A stretch of DNA of 64,000 nt from Rhyacophila brunnea (Eukaryota; Arthropoda; Insecta; Trichoptera; Rhyacophilidae), in the NCBI GenBank assembly GCA_022495005.1, contig JAGYXB010000437.1:434001-498000 (forward strand), in the 5' to 3' direction. This document shows, one piece after another, positions 12,011-23,706 of this stretch (positions are counted from its first letter, which is position 1; every line of letters starts with the position of its first letter). The notes under the pieces are model-generated. The model ran no database searches and was not told the origin of the DNA. It was given only the letters and a program-made list of their open reading frames with translations. The translations under genes and the position numbers were made by a program.

Positions 12011-13373
12011 TAACACACCCTTAATAGCACGACACAAATCTGGCTAGCTCACTTGTTAGTGCACGTACCATAGGGTGGTTATTAAATGTTTATAGTTTTT
12101 TTTTGGAAATGTATACAATGTGAATTAAAGTCTTAAAGAAAATATTAAAATCTGTTTATTTATTTATTTTGTTATAACACGGTTTTTATCATTTAAAACA
12201 TTTCAGGGTTTATACATCTAATTTTTAACTTTATATAAAAAGGATTATTTATTTAGGAACTTATTTTTTAATATTCAATTGATAATTTTTACTTATTTAG
12301 TTATTAACTGGCACGCCATAAAGGAGCGTGGGTTTTATACTATATTCCTAGAGGAGCCGAATCGAACTCAACTATCCTATCAGAAGAGCGAAATCGAACT
12401 ACATTACTATCTTATTAGAAGGACAGAATCGAACTCCCGCACTACTCATTTCGGGAGAGGAACTTTTTTAAGCCTCCCTCCCCCCTCCTCAGAGGCACCA
12501 CCTAATTAGCAGTGCGTCGCGCGTTATTACTTAACATTTAATTTGTTATAAAATCTTATTCTAATCTATAAACTAGACAAAATTATTCAAAACATAATTA
12601 CGGAAGAAAGCTACGCAGAAAGTTAAGTATTTAAGAAGTTTTTAAAATTTACAAATTATAAAAACATCGCAAAGAAAAAAATGGATAAGGAATTCCCAGC
12701 CGATTCGTTCAAATCGTATCGGTATAACAGTACACACATACTATCAAAATAATCTTCCGACTCACGCATAATATGCAGTATACAGTGATTTATAGGATAA
12801 GGCAGTGCAGTACGTGTATTATTTTAAATTATAAAATGAAGCTACTGAATTTAATTATACAAAACAAAACTACTGAGTTTAATAGTAACTCTCTGCGGTA
12901 ATTATGCTATACATGTTACTATATTTTAATCCTCGCTTACATTTATTTATCTCAATTCTCATTTACTCCGGCATTCATCTCCTTTATAGTATAACAATTT
13001 TACATCTTCCTCACATACCAGTATACATATTTATTATTAAGATATTTCTTTATTTAAAACTTACGTGCTAGGTACATACCATATTATTGGAAAACATAAT
13101 TAAACAATTTAAATATTTTCTTAATCTATTGACTCCATTCGTCACCTCGCATACTTGTTTCAATTTACCAAATTCTTCCCACCTAGTGTACACCAGTGCA
13201 TACACAGGGCGAGGACTTAAACTGAAATAGAAAGATAGATTGATGATTTTCCAAGGGATTTTAGTTACGAGTTTTATAAAGCCGCCGGGGTAAAGATTAG
13301 GTGACAATGTTTGGGCCATCAAATATATATTATATTATCATAGATATTTAAACGGTATTTTATGTTGGTGTTA
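12011..13373. mobile_element. Non-autonomous DNA element, copy 2 (4-bp TSD CTAT)
   Basis: Same element as at 2898-4273, in the same orientation, 1363 bases, starting TAACACACC and ending GGTGTTA. It is flanked by CTAT at 12007-12010 and 13374-13377. That flank differs from copy 1, so the two copies are independent insertions, not a segmental duplication. Differences from copy 1 cluster around 12435-12560 and 12650-12830 as small indels and substitutions; the outer parts are nearly identical. The internal GAATCGAACT repeats and the 84-codon - strand ORF (13322-13068) are kept. Confidence 0.87.
13068..13322 (-). other. 84-codon ORF inside the copy-2 repeat, unrecognised
   Basis: Counterpart of the ORF at 4222-3968, with the same start and length. 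Differences are mostly conservative or Ser/Arg swaps (for example IVNLSFY versus IINLSFY). No known family was recognised. It lies at the right end of the non-autonomous element and is described here only because both copies keep it open. Confidence 0.25.
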
Positions 13374-13844
13374 CTATGTTAAGTCAATAATAGATACCTA
13401 TTCGGGCTCACATCTTTTTACTTCCCATTCTCATGTATGCAAAACCGATCTCAGCAGGGCTATTCTAAATAGTTAACACGGTAACACATTTAATTTTTTT
13501 TTATTCCTCAAAGGACAAAAACAAAGTGATGGTATTCGGAAAATTATCAGTTGAATTATATTTTAATAACAAGTCTTTTTTTTTTAAAATATTTATTTGT
13601 TTACTTTATGGATAGTTCATTATAAGAAGTAGGAAACCTATTTAAAAACAATAAATCGTTGATTGACTGTAAATACGAAGTATTACATATTATTCAAAAG
13701 ATACTTTTCAATACGTAAATGTAATTACCAAACGTTATTTAGTAGTGATTGTTAATTTTCTTCATTTCTAGAAATTGTTGTGAAAGTGTTAAAGTTGTAA
13801 TTTATGAAAATAAATAAATTTGAATTAAATATATTATACTAGAC

Positions 13845-14663
13845 CAGGGATAGCGAATCTATGGCACGCGTGCCACCAGTGGCACGCGAGATGATTTTGC
13901 ATGGCTCACGAATGTTTCATTTTGAAGAGAAAAAAAATATCCTACTATTTTATATATATTTATAAAATATTTTTTTATAAAAAAGTGTTACCAATAAACA
14001 TATACTTAAGTACTTACTTATATAATATAATATTAAAAAATTATGACGACATAGCCATGCGTATTTTCTTAGATTTTTCATAATATGTTTACGTACCAAT
14101 CAATGCGCAAACGGAAACGATGAAATTCATGCATAAATAATGACAAATCGCATTGTATAAAAAATTGCAGGCAAATCCTTTTCAATAATGATCATTACGT
14201 TTAATCGGTCCTTAGGATCGTGGAATTAAACATAAAAATATACAATCAACAAACCTTATGAAATTAATTATCGGCAGTCATTCAAATATCATAACTGCTT
14301 GTTATTTTACCTCAAACATAATCTCTAAAAATGGAAAACCGCTCAGTAATGGAGAATATAATATGAAAGAAGAGCGGTTTAAATGCTTCCACGATCACTT
14401 TGAGTAATTTGAAAACAAGGAAAAAATATTCGATGCATTGAAGATATGCCTTCGACTAGAAATACGGTGAAAGATAGAATATCAAAAATTCAATTGTAAT
14501 TTTTAAACCTTTTTAATAGAATTATTAGCTACTTACTTTTTTTTTATAAAACCTAAAAAAAATCGCCTTAAAAAAACTTGCTTGGCACGTTGGACAGTTG
14601 AAAAATATTATTTGGGAAATTTTTGCATGCGTACGTAAAAAGGTTCGCCATCCCTGATCCCTG
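13845..14663. mobile_element. hAT-like element, family 'CAGGGAT', copy 1
   Basis: The left end is CAGGGATAGCGAATCTATGG. The right end, reverse-complemented, is CAGGGAT followed by CAGGGATGGCGAACC, so the last seven bases are duplicated. The flanks TACTAGAC (13837-13844) and TATTAGAT (14664-14671) agree at 6 of 8 positions, consistent with an aged 8-bp hAT duplication. The interior is homologous to 39878-40640, including a shared CAATGCGCAAACGGAAACGA word and an AAAACAAGGAAAAAATATTC word. No intact transposase. Confidence 0.75.
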
Positions 14664-14671
14664 TATTAGAT

Positions 14672-15423
14672 GGTAGTTTTATTTAACAAGCTAGTGAATA
14701 TATTCACGTGTGCAATTTCTACGTGGTCAATATTTTTTTGGTATCGTCATATTGTATCGAACAATCGTTCCAATTGGATATTCTACGAATAAGTTTTGAA
14801 TCCATACATACTAAGTTCTTTACTCTGGAATCGCACTGTACCAAAATGACTAATGGTTGATCGCAGTGCGAGATGTTGCAGTTTCTTTGACCCAAAGAAA
14901 TATATAAATATTTAACGACCATTGTAACATTTGGAAGTGTCACCAGAGTGGAGGATGGGTCGAGGACGTTAATGCATGTGGACGTCAGTTACAATGCGCC
15001 CACACTAACAAGATGCCCTAATAAGGCCATATCCTCGCATTCCAACCGAAACCCGAAACACCACACCCGTGAAGATGTAGGTACAGTGCAGGTGATTTAG
15101 ATTCATTAGCGGTCGATAACTAGTATAATTAATTAATCATACCCGTTTTTCTTAGCGTATTTAATGGATTGGTTAACCATTGGATATCTTTGCATGCGAT
15201 AGATTTTGAGTTGTTTGACAAAAAAAAAATAGAATAAGTGCAATGAATACTTACAAATTTTTCACAAATTGTGTTATTAAACTATTTCAGATTTATATTT
15301 TACAAAACATAAATTTCAATTATTATTACGCATCATAATCAAAGCCCTAATTATTATGACTTGTACAAGAAAAAATATTTTTTTGAATTACCATCGGCTA
15401 CCACAAATTATGCAGTTGATTTC
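14672..15423. other. Gene-free stretch between two hAT elements
   Basis: AT-rich with a slightly GC-richer patch at about 14940-15080. No open frame with recognisable motifs and no repeat seen elsewhere in the window. Confidence 0.35.
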
Positions 15424-15431
15424 ATCTAGCT

Positions 15432-16145
15432 CATGGTTTCCCAAACTATGGGTCGCGACCCACTAGTGACTAGTGGGTCGCGAGCGAATATTGAGTGGGC
15501 CCTCGCCACTGTATTTAAAAAAATAGGAAGTGATAAATTTGATATTTCATTCCGCTATTTATAATTCCTAAAAATTGAAATAAACTTAAGTTACGAAATT
15601 CTGGCTCTCAGTTGCTGATAATTACCCTTGCCTGTTCGATGAAGCTATGAAAGTCTTCCTCCTCTTTTTTTACTACCCCATATCTATGTGAGGTCGGATT
15701 TTCGGCTATGGTTAACATTAAAACTAAATACCGAAATAAATTGGATATATCAAACTCACTGCGATTAAAAGTAACTAAAGCTGAAGTTGATGCTAAAACT
15801 GTAATGAAGAAAAATAAGAAACAAATACATCCTTCCCATTGAAATAATTTTGTAAAAAAACCTTGCAGGTGTAGGTATTTAAGTAATATTTTTTTTTTAT
15901 TTAAGTTGTGTTTTTTATTTCAACAGTCTTTCATTCGTGTTGGTAAAACTTATAATTTTTTTTTTTTTATTTCAATTAGAACAAAATAATAAGACAGCAT
16001 TCAGTAGTTTCACGACTCGCCACTAGGGAATCTGAGCATTACCAATATTTATGCCCTCTTTTCTCTAAGACAGCTAAGAGGTGGGTCCCAAGATTGGAAA
16101 TTTTTGTTAGATGGGTCGGAGCCCAGTCAACTTTGGGAACCACTG
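15432..16145 (+). mobile_element. Internally deleted hAT element with perfect 8-bp TSD
   Basis: This 714-base element begins CATGGTTTCCCAAACTATGG and ends with the reverse complement of CAGTGGTTCCCAAAGTTGAC. It is flanked by identical ATCTAGCT octamers (15424-15431 and 16146-16153), the hallmark of hAT transposition. Just inside the left end is a perfect hairpin with 15-base arms (15453-15467 and 15469-15483) and a one-base loop, containing GGGTCGCGACCC. The interior keeps only the C-terminal part of a transposase (next entry), so it cannot move by itself. Confidence 0.92.
15627..15843 (+). pseudogene. hAT transposase C-terminal (dimerisation) remnant
   Basis: A + strand frame contains YLCEVGFSAMVNIKTKYRN followed by LDISNSLRLK and ends in IHPSH and a stop. 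This is the hAT C-terminal dimerisation motif (C-E-x-x-FS-x-x... KTK-YRN-L) seen in ZBED5/Charlie-like transposases. Everything upstream, including the BED finger and most of the RNase H-like catalytic domain, is deleted. The frame is still open, so loss was by internal deletion. Confidence 0.8.
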
Positions 16146-16153
16146 ATCTAGCT

Positions 16154-17808
16154 TATAAAATTTTCAACAAATAATTATTTTAAAAAAATCTAAATTATAT
16201 CGCGGGTTACTGTCAAAAGTTCGTAAGTCTCGAAATCGTGTTATGGAGCAATCGCATTTTGAAATTTGAGATGCCTTCAAGGCACAATGCTAATTTCAAT
16301 GTGCTTTATATGCATGTTCTATCGATACATTAGATGCCCATGAATTTTTTTCAAACATACATATTTATATATACCTACACATAATCCGTTTTATTATTTT
16401 TTATTACCCATAATATAACATAACGCCATATTTTATCAATCGGATATGCTGTTTGGAACATTTGTTATACTACCAACTTATATATTACTCGCATTCTATC
16501 TTCATATTCGATTATCTGAAACCAAATAATACGCACTTATAGTAAGTTAAAACCGGGGTAAAAGAAATGCTGTTATTGGTTAAAAAAATAAATAAAATAT
16601 ACAATAAACTATCATTTATGTTACTAACACTAGTTCCAGAAAAAGTTATAACTAACTTGTATGGATAAACTTTACTTTAGTAACGGAATGGTTCAAAGAC
16701 CGCAAGTTGTTGATCACTCCTTGAAATATTGAATTAAAAATGACAGAGATGCATCACCGAACTCAGGCTCCAACCTGTTTAAAACAATTGAATACTTTCT
16801 ACTGAGGCAACATATTATTTATAATACCAAACATGTATTATAATATTATTATGTTTGTATGTCCTTGCTTTATATAATATTAATCATCAATAGTTTTTTT
16901 AGCTATTTTTTTTATATAAAATTTGCGATTGTGGTTAGAAGAGTTTGCTTTTTATGAAGTACCTACATTATACATAAATGTGGTGGAATGGAATGGATTG
17001 ATTTTATTAAAATGTAAGAGAGAAGGTAAAAGCTTTCAACAACGAAATCTACATACAAGATGGGTATTTCAAAAAAAAAATAAGCAAGGCATAATATCTA
17101 GAAAAAGTATGGCTGTAAAAAACAAAGACCGCAAGACGTGAAGTTTAACCCCTATAAAATCAGATTTGTTTACTCAACACATTTTCGCAAAGTAGAACTT
17201 TTTTGTTGAGTCAAGCTCCCGTAGAATAAAGCTTGCTGTGTCGCGCAAAGCTGAGCACGTTTTTGTGTTAACTTTTACAACTGCGAAAACTTTTCTCAGA
17301 GCTTTTTCAGCAACGCTGCACTATCATAATTCAGAAATCACGCTATGTCTCTCATTCTATGCTTGCAAAATGCTCGTTGGAATCTCGCCACGTAAGAAAC
17401 AACTTAACGATAACCTTACTGCATTGCGACAGACTTGTCTAAAAATACAAAACAATAGCATAGAGAAATATTTGAATTGATTCGATAATATCAGTGCAAA
17501 CGATAGCAGAATAACGTATAAAAATAATACATCAAAGACATGAACGCGAATTTGAAATCTGTACATATTCTTGGAATGTAGGTAGAATTTCATTTTGAAC
17601 CACATACAATATACATACGATGCATGGATACATGTGGATTATTTAAGCGCATATTCGAATATTATGTCTCCAGAATAGGACAATGCTTAATAGTATCAAC
17701 GCTATATAATACAAGTATCATTAGAAAATACAAAAACAAAATGGTCATGTTTGTAATATTAAATCTACTCATTATTTAGGATTATTACCTAAATACTCTA
17801 TGATATAC
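16154..17808. other. Gene-free stretch
   Basis: Two short + strand open frames (16923-17141, 17238-17480) are not supported by any motif; the second overlaps an equally long - strand frame, typical of chance. Nothing else is recognised. Confidence 0.35.
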
Positions 17809-18060
17809 GCCCACGATGGCCGAGTGACTAACGCGTCGGCTTATAATGTCGTGGGTCCTAAGTTCAAATTATGGGACTGGAAAATACACATATTATTTTT
17901 CAATGTGTGTTTGGAGTCAGTGTATGGACCTAATAGATTGATCAATAGGTTAGCATGTATTTCTCGTTAACATAAGAATAAATGTGAATACAAACCTCCA
18001 CACTGTGGAGGCCCATATGATCCTATTAGGATCGGACACGATCAAAAGAAAAAGAAAGAA
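17809..18060 (+). mobile_element. tRNA-derived SINE, copy 1 (full length)
   Basis: The head starts GCCCACGATGGCCGAGTGAC and resembles a tRNA 5' half with a Pol III A box (TGGCCGAGTGACTAACG). It is followed about 40 bases later by a degenerate B box (AGTTCAAAT). The body has ACACATATTATTTTTCAATG, GGACCTAATAGATTGA and GGCCCATATGATCCTATTAG. The tail is A-rich (AAAAGAAAAAGAAAG). The same head, body and tail order occurs inverted at 19795-20353 and at 41393-41636, so it is a dispersed family. The tRNA of origin is not certain. Confidence 0.85.
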
Positions 18061-19058
18061 TATTTTATGTATTGATAAGCAATCACGTAAGTAAATTCTT
18101 AAAAAAACTTTACATAATATTTAAATATAAAATACATCCATTTCTCGTAAAATCGAAAATCTGTTAATTCAAACTTCCACATATTATGTACACGGTCAAA
18201 AAATATATTATTTTTTGATATCAACAATTTAACTTAAATTTATTTATAACTATTATAAAATAATTATGTGGTTTATCTAACATATACATTTATAGAAAAT
18301 ATTATAAATTAATAATGATTAATTACAAATAATTTCAAGTTACCAATACAATTTAAAACTGATTTTTATCTGCGTGAACTTTTGGTAACCGCGACAGTCA
18401 CAAGTTAGTATTTACTTTACACGAACTTTTAAACGCATACCGCAGCGAACTAAGTACAAAACTATTTGAATTATTTGAAAAATTTGAAGAATTCACAAGT
18501 CCTGCGGTCAACTTGAATATTATAACTAATATATTATTATTATTTCATGGTCAGAAAATTTTAACCGCCGTACATACCTCTTCTAAAGATCTTAGAATTA
18601 TAGATAACGATAACGAATACCATACTGTCTACAAAAATGAAGGATTCCTCTATTATTAATCACAATTTAATGAAAATGGCTTGTACTTTACCACATTATC
18701 ACTATGAGTAAAATTTTACGTTCAGATAATATAAATTGTACTCACTTATGTGTAGCATTTTAACCGCAATAGAAATTGACGTTATCTTTAAAATGGTGAG
18801 TAAATGATGACTGGTCAGAGTTCTTATTAATCTACCATAGTTAAAGATTTTACATCATTAACAGTTCAAAGAAAGGTATCAGTAAGTTTATTGAATTCAA
18901 TTACATGAAGATTGAAATGGCTAACCACATTACATAAAATATATTATCATTTTTAATACATTTCTATTACTTCATAATATAGTATTCTTGATTTAACGAG
19001 AATATCAGTTTATTTTCTTTTATTTTGTTAACTGTCAATTCATGGTGGAACTGCATTG

Positions 19059-19252
19059 TATTGTTGTTTTTATTTAATAAATCGATTTTTTTTGCAGTAC
19101 TTATTCCACTTTTAATCAATAGATTAGGACCGGTTTCATCCACCTCAGAGAGACATTTTCAATGTGGCGGACGAAAGCGGTCCTAATCTATTGATTAAAA
19201 GTGGAATAAGTACTACAAAAAAAATGCGTTTTATTAAATAAAAACAACAATA
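19059..19252. repeat. Foldback palindrome (hairpin MITE)
   Basis: Arms of about 75 bases (19059-19133 and 19178-19252) are near-perfect inverted repeats: TATTGTTGTTTTTATTTAAT at the outer end, and ATTCCACTTTTAATCAATAG then ATTAGGACCG inward. The complementarity continues imperfectly into the centre, leaving a loop of only some 20-30 bases. A TA at each end fits a Tc1/mariner-type TA target duplication. There is no coding capacity. Transcribed, it would form a long RNA hairpin. Confidence 0.85.
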
Positions 19253-19507
19253 TCAGTTTATCGTATATTTTGATTGTTGTTTAGTTAAAATAGCATTTAT
19301 TTGGTAGAATTCCACATTATGACAATGTATATGATTAATATGACTTAGGAACCTACGTTAAATTTCATAGGTTTTTTACGCGATACTTATTTCTATCACT
19401 GCATTGTTATCAAGATTTTTTACTATTGATGATAGGTATATAAAATGTGTATAGGTACTTCCTGCTCACTCAGCCTGATTCAAAGTAAATTATAACGATG
19501 TAATAAA

Positions 19508-19743
19508 CAGCGCTCGAAATGGAAAAGTTTACGAACCGGAGCGCTCGAAAATTGTCTGAGGATATTAACATCGTAATCAATTTTTATGTGTATTTTATAA
19601 ACATAAGTGTGATAGATTTTTTGTCATATGGCATATCTAGCTCAGACGGTCAAATTATTTTGTCCACGAGACGGAGCGATAACTTTATAGATTTCACGAA
19701 CCGGAACGACGCTCCGGTGCGCTCCGGTCCATTTCGAGCCCTG
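19508..19743. mobile_element. hAT-type MITE, ends CAG-GCTCGAAATGGA
   Basis: The left end CAGCGCTCGAAATGGA and the reverse complement of the right end CAGGGCTCGAAATGGA form a 16-base inverted repeat with one mismatch. The flanks GTAATAAA and GGAATAAA are a near 8-bp duplication if the last G is shared. There is internal sub-terminal repetition of CGGAGCG/GCGCTC words. The right half recurs at 8987-9166. Confidence 0.75.
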
Positions 19744-19794
19744 GAATAAAGTAAATTACCTACCTAGTTCAATATGAACGTACGCAGGGTATTC

Positions 19795-20353
19795 CGACTA
19801 CATCCGATCCTAATAATATGATCTGATGAGGTTTGTATTAAGGTGACGCATCAGTGAAACGCCAAATAATGTTCAACTGTACGCGCGACGAAAATTTGTA
19901 CTTGCTTCGCATTCCTTGAGAGAACGTGGAGTCGGACGCACGTCACTTTGCTGGGTGATGGCGACGGGCCAATTAATTCTAAAATCGTGTAAAGATGACT
20001 AAAAACTTTACCCATTTACTTTAAAAAGCAAACATGTCAATGAATATATTATTATTGATACTAATAGAATAATAAACAGAACATAAAATGGACGTATGTT
20101 GGATTTATATGAGAAATAATATTTCGTTTGACAGGCGTCATTTTCACCCGCGACCCGCAATCCGCACATCGCCTAGCAACGATCTTTTTAGACCGTGCCT
20201 CAACTAATGCATGGCCTTAACAGATTATGTTTTTACGAGAAGGTCCATGCTCTGACTCATACACAAATTGAAAAACAATATGTGTACTTGCCAGACCCAG
20301 GATTCGAACCTCGACGTTATAGTCGGCCGCTTATGCCACGCGGCCATCGTGGA
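19795..20353 (-). mobile_element. tRNA-derived SINE, copy 2, interrupted by a TTAA MITE
   Basis: The head is on the right (20353 down to about 20280, with a good B box read on the - strand as GGTTCGAATCC). The body continues leftward to 20217 and resumes, across a 379-base MITE, at 19841-19795 with the tail-proximal part (GATCCTAATAATATGATC...GTTTGTATTAA). Compared with copy 3 the centre of the body has a deletion. The MITE sits exactly at a TTAA that is single in copy 3 (41457-41460). Confidence 0.82.
19838..20220. mobile_element. TTAA-flanked MITE, copy A
   Basis: TTAA at 19838-19841 and 20217-20220 bounds a unit whose ends read GGTGACGCATCAGTGAAACG and, reverse-complemented, GGCCATGCATTAGTTGAGGC, an imperfect inverted repeat. 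The interior GTGTAAAGATGACTAAAAAC and CATAAAATGGACGTATGTTG words recur in copies B-D. It interrupts a SINE exactly at a TTAA, directly showing a TTAA target duplication, as made by piggyBac and Kolobok transposases. No ORF. Confidence 0.9.
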
Positions 20354-23028
20354 CTGAGGGGTACAGGTTGTATTAATAGTTTTTAGCGATGACAGCAAGA
20401 TAAAAAAAATAAATAGTTATAATCAAGATACTTGTACCATACCTAGTTTAAGGTTCACCTACCACACCAGTAGCAACTAACTGGTTGGTTAGTTGATTTC
20501 CTAATTATTATGCCTGACTTACTCAATATATTATAATGTCAACGGACTTTGATCGTGTATCGTTATAAATAGTTAATATTATGTCGTCATTATATTTTAA
20601 CATAGTTTTACATTTTTCTGTGTTTAGATGTAAGATTGTAAGAAATAGATTAGGTATTATACAAATTTCTTCTGTTTTAGAATTCCGAGTCTCAGATCAG
20701 AGCTTATTGTATTATTATTAAGTATATAAACTACGTGGATAACAAAATCGCCAAAAACATCATTAGAATATTTACATAAGCATTCAAAATAAGTTTTTCT
20801 TTTAAAGTATACCCACAATAAAATTATACTAGTGGTTTGTGGTGTCTTATAATAATTAAATTCGTCAGTAAAAAATCAATACACGAAGAAGTAATATATG
20901 TTTCCAGTTTATGTGAACGTATAAATATCCCCGTGTCTCCGTACTATTTTGAGAAGACAATGAATAATAATTACACTTTAGAGAGTGCAGAAAATATTAA
21001 TTGTATGTTGTTTTTAATTATATTTATTGGCCAAGTGCTCACAAAAAGTTCAGTTTTTATTTTCCCATAAATACTTAAAAAAGGACATGCTCGAATGTTG
21101 GCGTTACGGATTCCAATCTTCAAAGTCCAAATCAAAGATGACTCCACCTATCCATGAAGATGAACACCGGTGGTACCCACTATGTCCATGTTGATAAGTT
21201 AATTTTGCAGGATCTTAAAATATTATGATGTTTTGCCATATTATATAAATTTTGAAGAACATTCTCATTTTTATAACAATATAAAGGTATTTTAAATCTC
21301 GGGATTGCAAACTTTAGTATGTAGGTACACAGGTACTTACAATTAAACACGAAAAATGCCGTCGTTAATTTATTTTTTTTTGTTTCAGGAGAATTTGATT
21401 CGAAATATCAACGATATCTGATTGTAGCAGGGACTTCAAAAAAGTTAGTACCCACCTCCCTTATATTACTAATGTATACTAATAGCAAAGCTTTAAGATT
21501 ATATTAATATATAGCCAACGAAAGCTCTTAATAGGTATATAATAAAAAAAATCAAAATTGCAACTGTTACGAAACGACTACATACAGATTGCATTAATTT
21601 ATAAGTAGGTAGGACATGAGCAGATATGATGTTATCATTATATGAAGGTATAAAAAGAACGCAAAAGATGAAGGGTCACGGTATTGTGGTTACCGGCACG
21701 CTGTAATAATACAAACCGATTTTACATACCTACCTACTATCGCCAGCAACCAATCAAACCATATTATAGGTACTTCACGTAATAAAAAATGTAGGTATTC
21801 TGTGGATTTATACAAAGTTAAACACAAAGTTCTTTTTTGGATATAAAAACTTAAATAAAATATATCTCGTTGAACACATTTATATTTTCTGGATAAGTCG
21901 ATGTTTTTTTTTTTTTTAAATATAAATATACATTACACTCCTGAATTCTTAAAAAAATCCTATACTTACTCAATTAAGAGACATTAAAATGATAAAAATA
22001 ATCATAAGAAATTGAACAATAATGACTGAAACCAATGAAACCATTCAATGAACGCTCTTTTTAAATTTAAGTTTATTTTTGTAATTATAAAGGCTTTTGA
22101 AATGTAGATAAGACCAAGTTTTTCATTGAATTTAAAAAAGACCAATAATATCGTCTGATAGTACTTGATGATATTTTTGAATTCAAATTCTAATTAATTT
22201 AAGTTTTGTACTGTTAAATTTGAGTCTTTTTTTGCTATCCCGGTTTCGCCGTTCGGTATATTCGGGCGCTATGCACACTCGCCAATGGTAAATGCCACAA
22301 ACCGCGTTTTTTGAAAGCTAGATAATATATCCTAGATCTGGCAAAAAAACGCTAAATTTGAAACGCTGGTAGTCACTGTCGATTACGTTCATTCGTTTAC
22401 CAGTGGTTGTGTCTATTATAATAATTTGCAATATCGTTACCCTTGAGAATGGATTCTGAAGCGAGTTTTAATTGTTGGACTGGACAGTAAGCAGTCATGG
22501 GGATAACGCAATTACCAGACCCTAATTTATGCAACCATTTAAGACTTACGATTTAAAAACATAATTATACTCGGAGCCTTGTAAGGGGTACTGGGTACAG
22601 TCTGCATTCTATAATATAGTACTGTTTTTTTATTGCATGGACATACACGGTGTTGTTATTTTTAAATGTAAAAAAAAGTACGCCAGAGATGAAAGGTCGC
22701 GGCGGAGTCGATTGTGGGTACTGGAAGTCACCGAGCGGGCACTGCAGCGACAGGGCCGCGAAATCACATTTTTTATTATTACACCCCATCACCGCATTTC
22801 AGAGTTTTATGACCGCATTTTGGATTACCTTTAAAGCATGTTATTACATTTTACGATGTTTCGGAGTTGGAATAAACATGGTAAAGCGTTTTATTCTACA
22901 TGACAAGATTTATGGAAATATTCCAAAGAAAGGGGTAATTTATTTATTCCATAAAAATAGTATCATGTACTTTTTATCACAGTAAATCTACAAAGTAAAG
23001 TAGATATAATTCAAATTCATATTTTTAA
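20354..23028. other. Gene-free stretch with a small GC-rich patch
   Basis: Mostly AT-rich and anonymous. At about 22680-22765 the sequence is unusually GC- and CpG-rich for this window and open in three overlapping frames, but no motif, splice-site pair or family was recognised. Confidence 0.35.
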
Positions 23029-23381
23029 ACATATGGTGAACATTATAAATTATAAATTTAAGACGTTCACAACATGTCATTTAAAAACAAAGAAATAGTA
23101 TTAAAACAGTGTAAAGAAGAAATAAATGTATGCAGTACACAAAAAAACAATATGAAAAGTAAAGTAAAGGTACAAAAATTATAATAAATTTTAAAGCGTG
23201 GAAGCACACCGAATGAGCTAGTGGACCCTATTGTAAGATTTTACAAAACAACCCAAACTCATCCTCACGTAGGTGGTATATGTCATAATATGATTTGGCT
23301 GAACAGAGTTATTGCCCTTTTAATTGGCATCACCAATTGCAGGTTACCTTGGAAGAACAAACTAACTGATGCTACCGATCA
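23029..23381 (-). mobile_element. 3'-end fragment of the same LINE as 4641-7082
   Basis: Matches the LINE 3' UTR and last ~55 codons: TTTAAGACGTTCACAACATG, GAATGAGCTAGTGGACCCTA, CAACCCAAACTCATCCTCAC and GGCTGAACAGAGTTATTGCC align in order with 4695-5040. The copy is strongly 5'-truncated at about 23381 and carries stops and indels. It proves that this LINE family has several insertions in the locus. Confidence 0.8.
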
Positions 23382-23466
23382 TGCAATAGACAACAAATGA
23401 ATACTTAATTAGATTGGTACAAATGACATGATAAATATGAAAAAATAATAACATTATAGTGTATGT

Positions 23467-23706
23467 CAGCGGTTCCTAAAGTGTGCGCCGCGGAATATTC
23501 CAATATACCTATTCACTGACCTAATCACAGGCCCAGTTACTCACAAAAATAATATCAGACTCATAGATTAAATAAATGAATCAGACCCTTCCCCGTAGGT
23601 ATATAAAAAAGAAGTATCATGTAAAACTCAACGGAGAGTGGCTTTTTCATGATTTTTGCAACTGTTATTATGGCGACGTAAACCGAAAAAAATTGGGAAC
23701 CTCCTA
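23467..23706. mobile_element. Short hAT-like fossil
   Basis: The left end CAGCGGTTCCTAAAGTGTGC, followed by GCCGCGG, is a classic hAT terminus (CAGnGGTTCCCAAAGTG). The right end is GGGAACCTCCTA, whose reverse complement AGGAGGTTCCC pairs with it. No convincing 8-bp duplication and no ORF. Confidence 0.55.

Noticed and set aside
2898..13373. Segmental duplication of host DNA as an explanation for the 1.37 kb repeats
   Set aside because: Homology stops exactly at TAACAC/GTGTTA and each copy has its own 4-bp flanking duplication.
20280..20353. Possible functional tRNA gene on the - strand
   Set aside because: A and B boxes are present, but the acceptor and anticodon stems do not pair and the same head is joined to a SINE body elsewhere.
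22565..22985. Three overlapping open frames in a GC-rich patch
   Set aside because: Open on both strands and in several frames, as expected from local GC richness; no motif or codon pattern.
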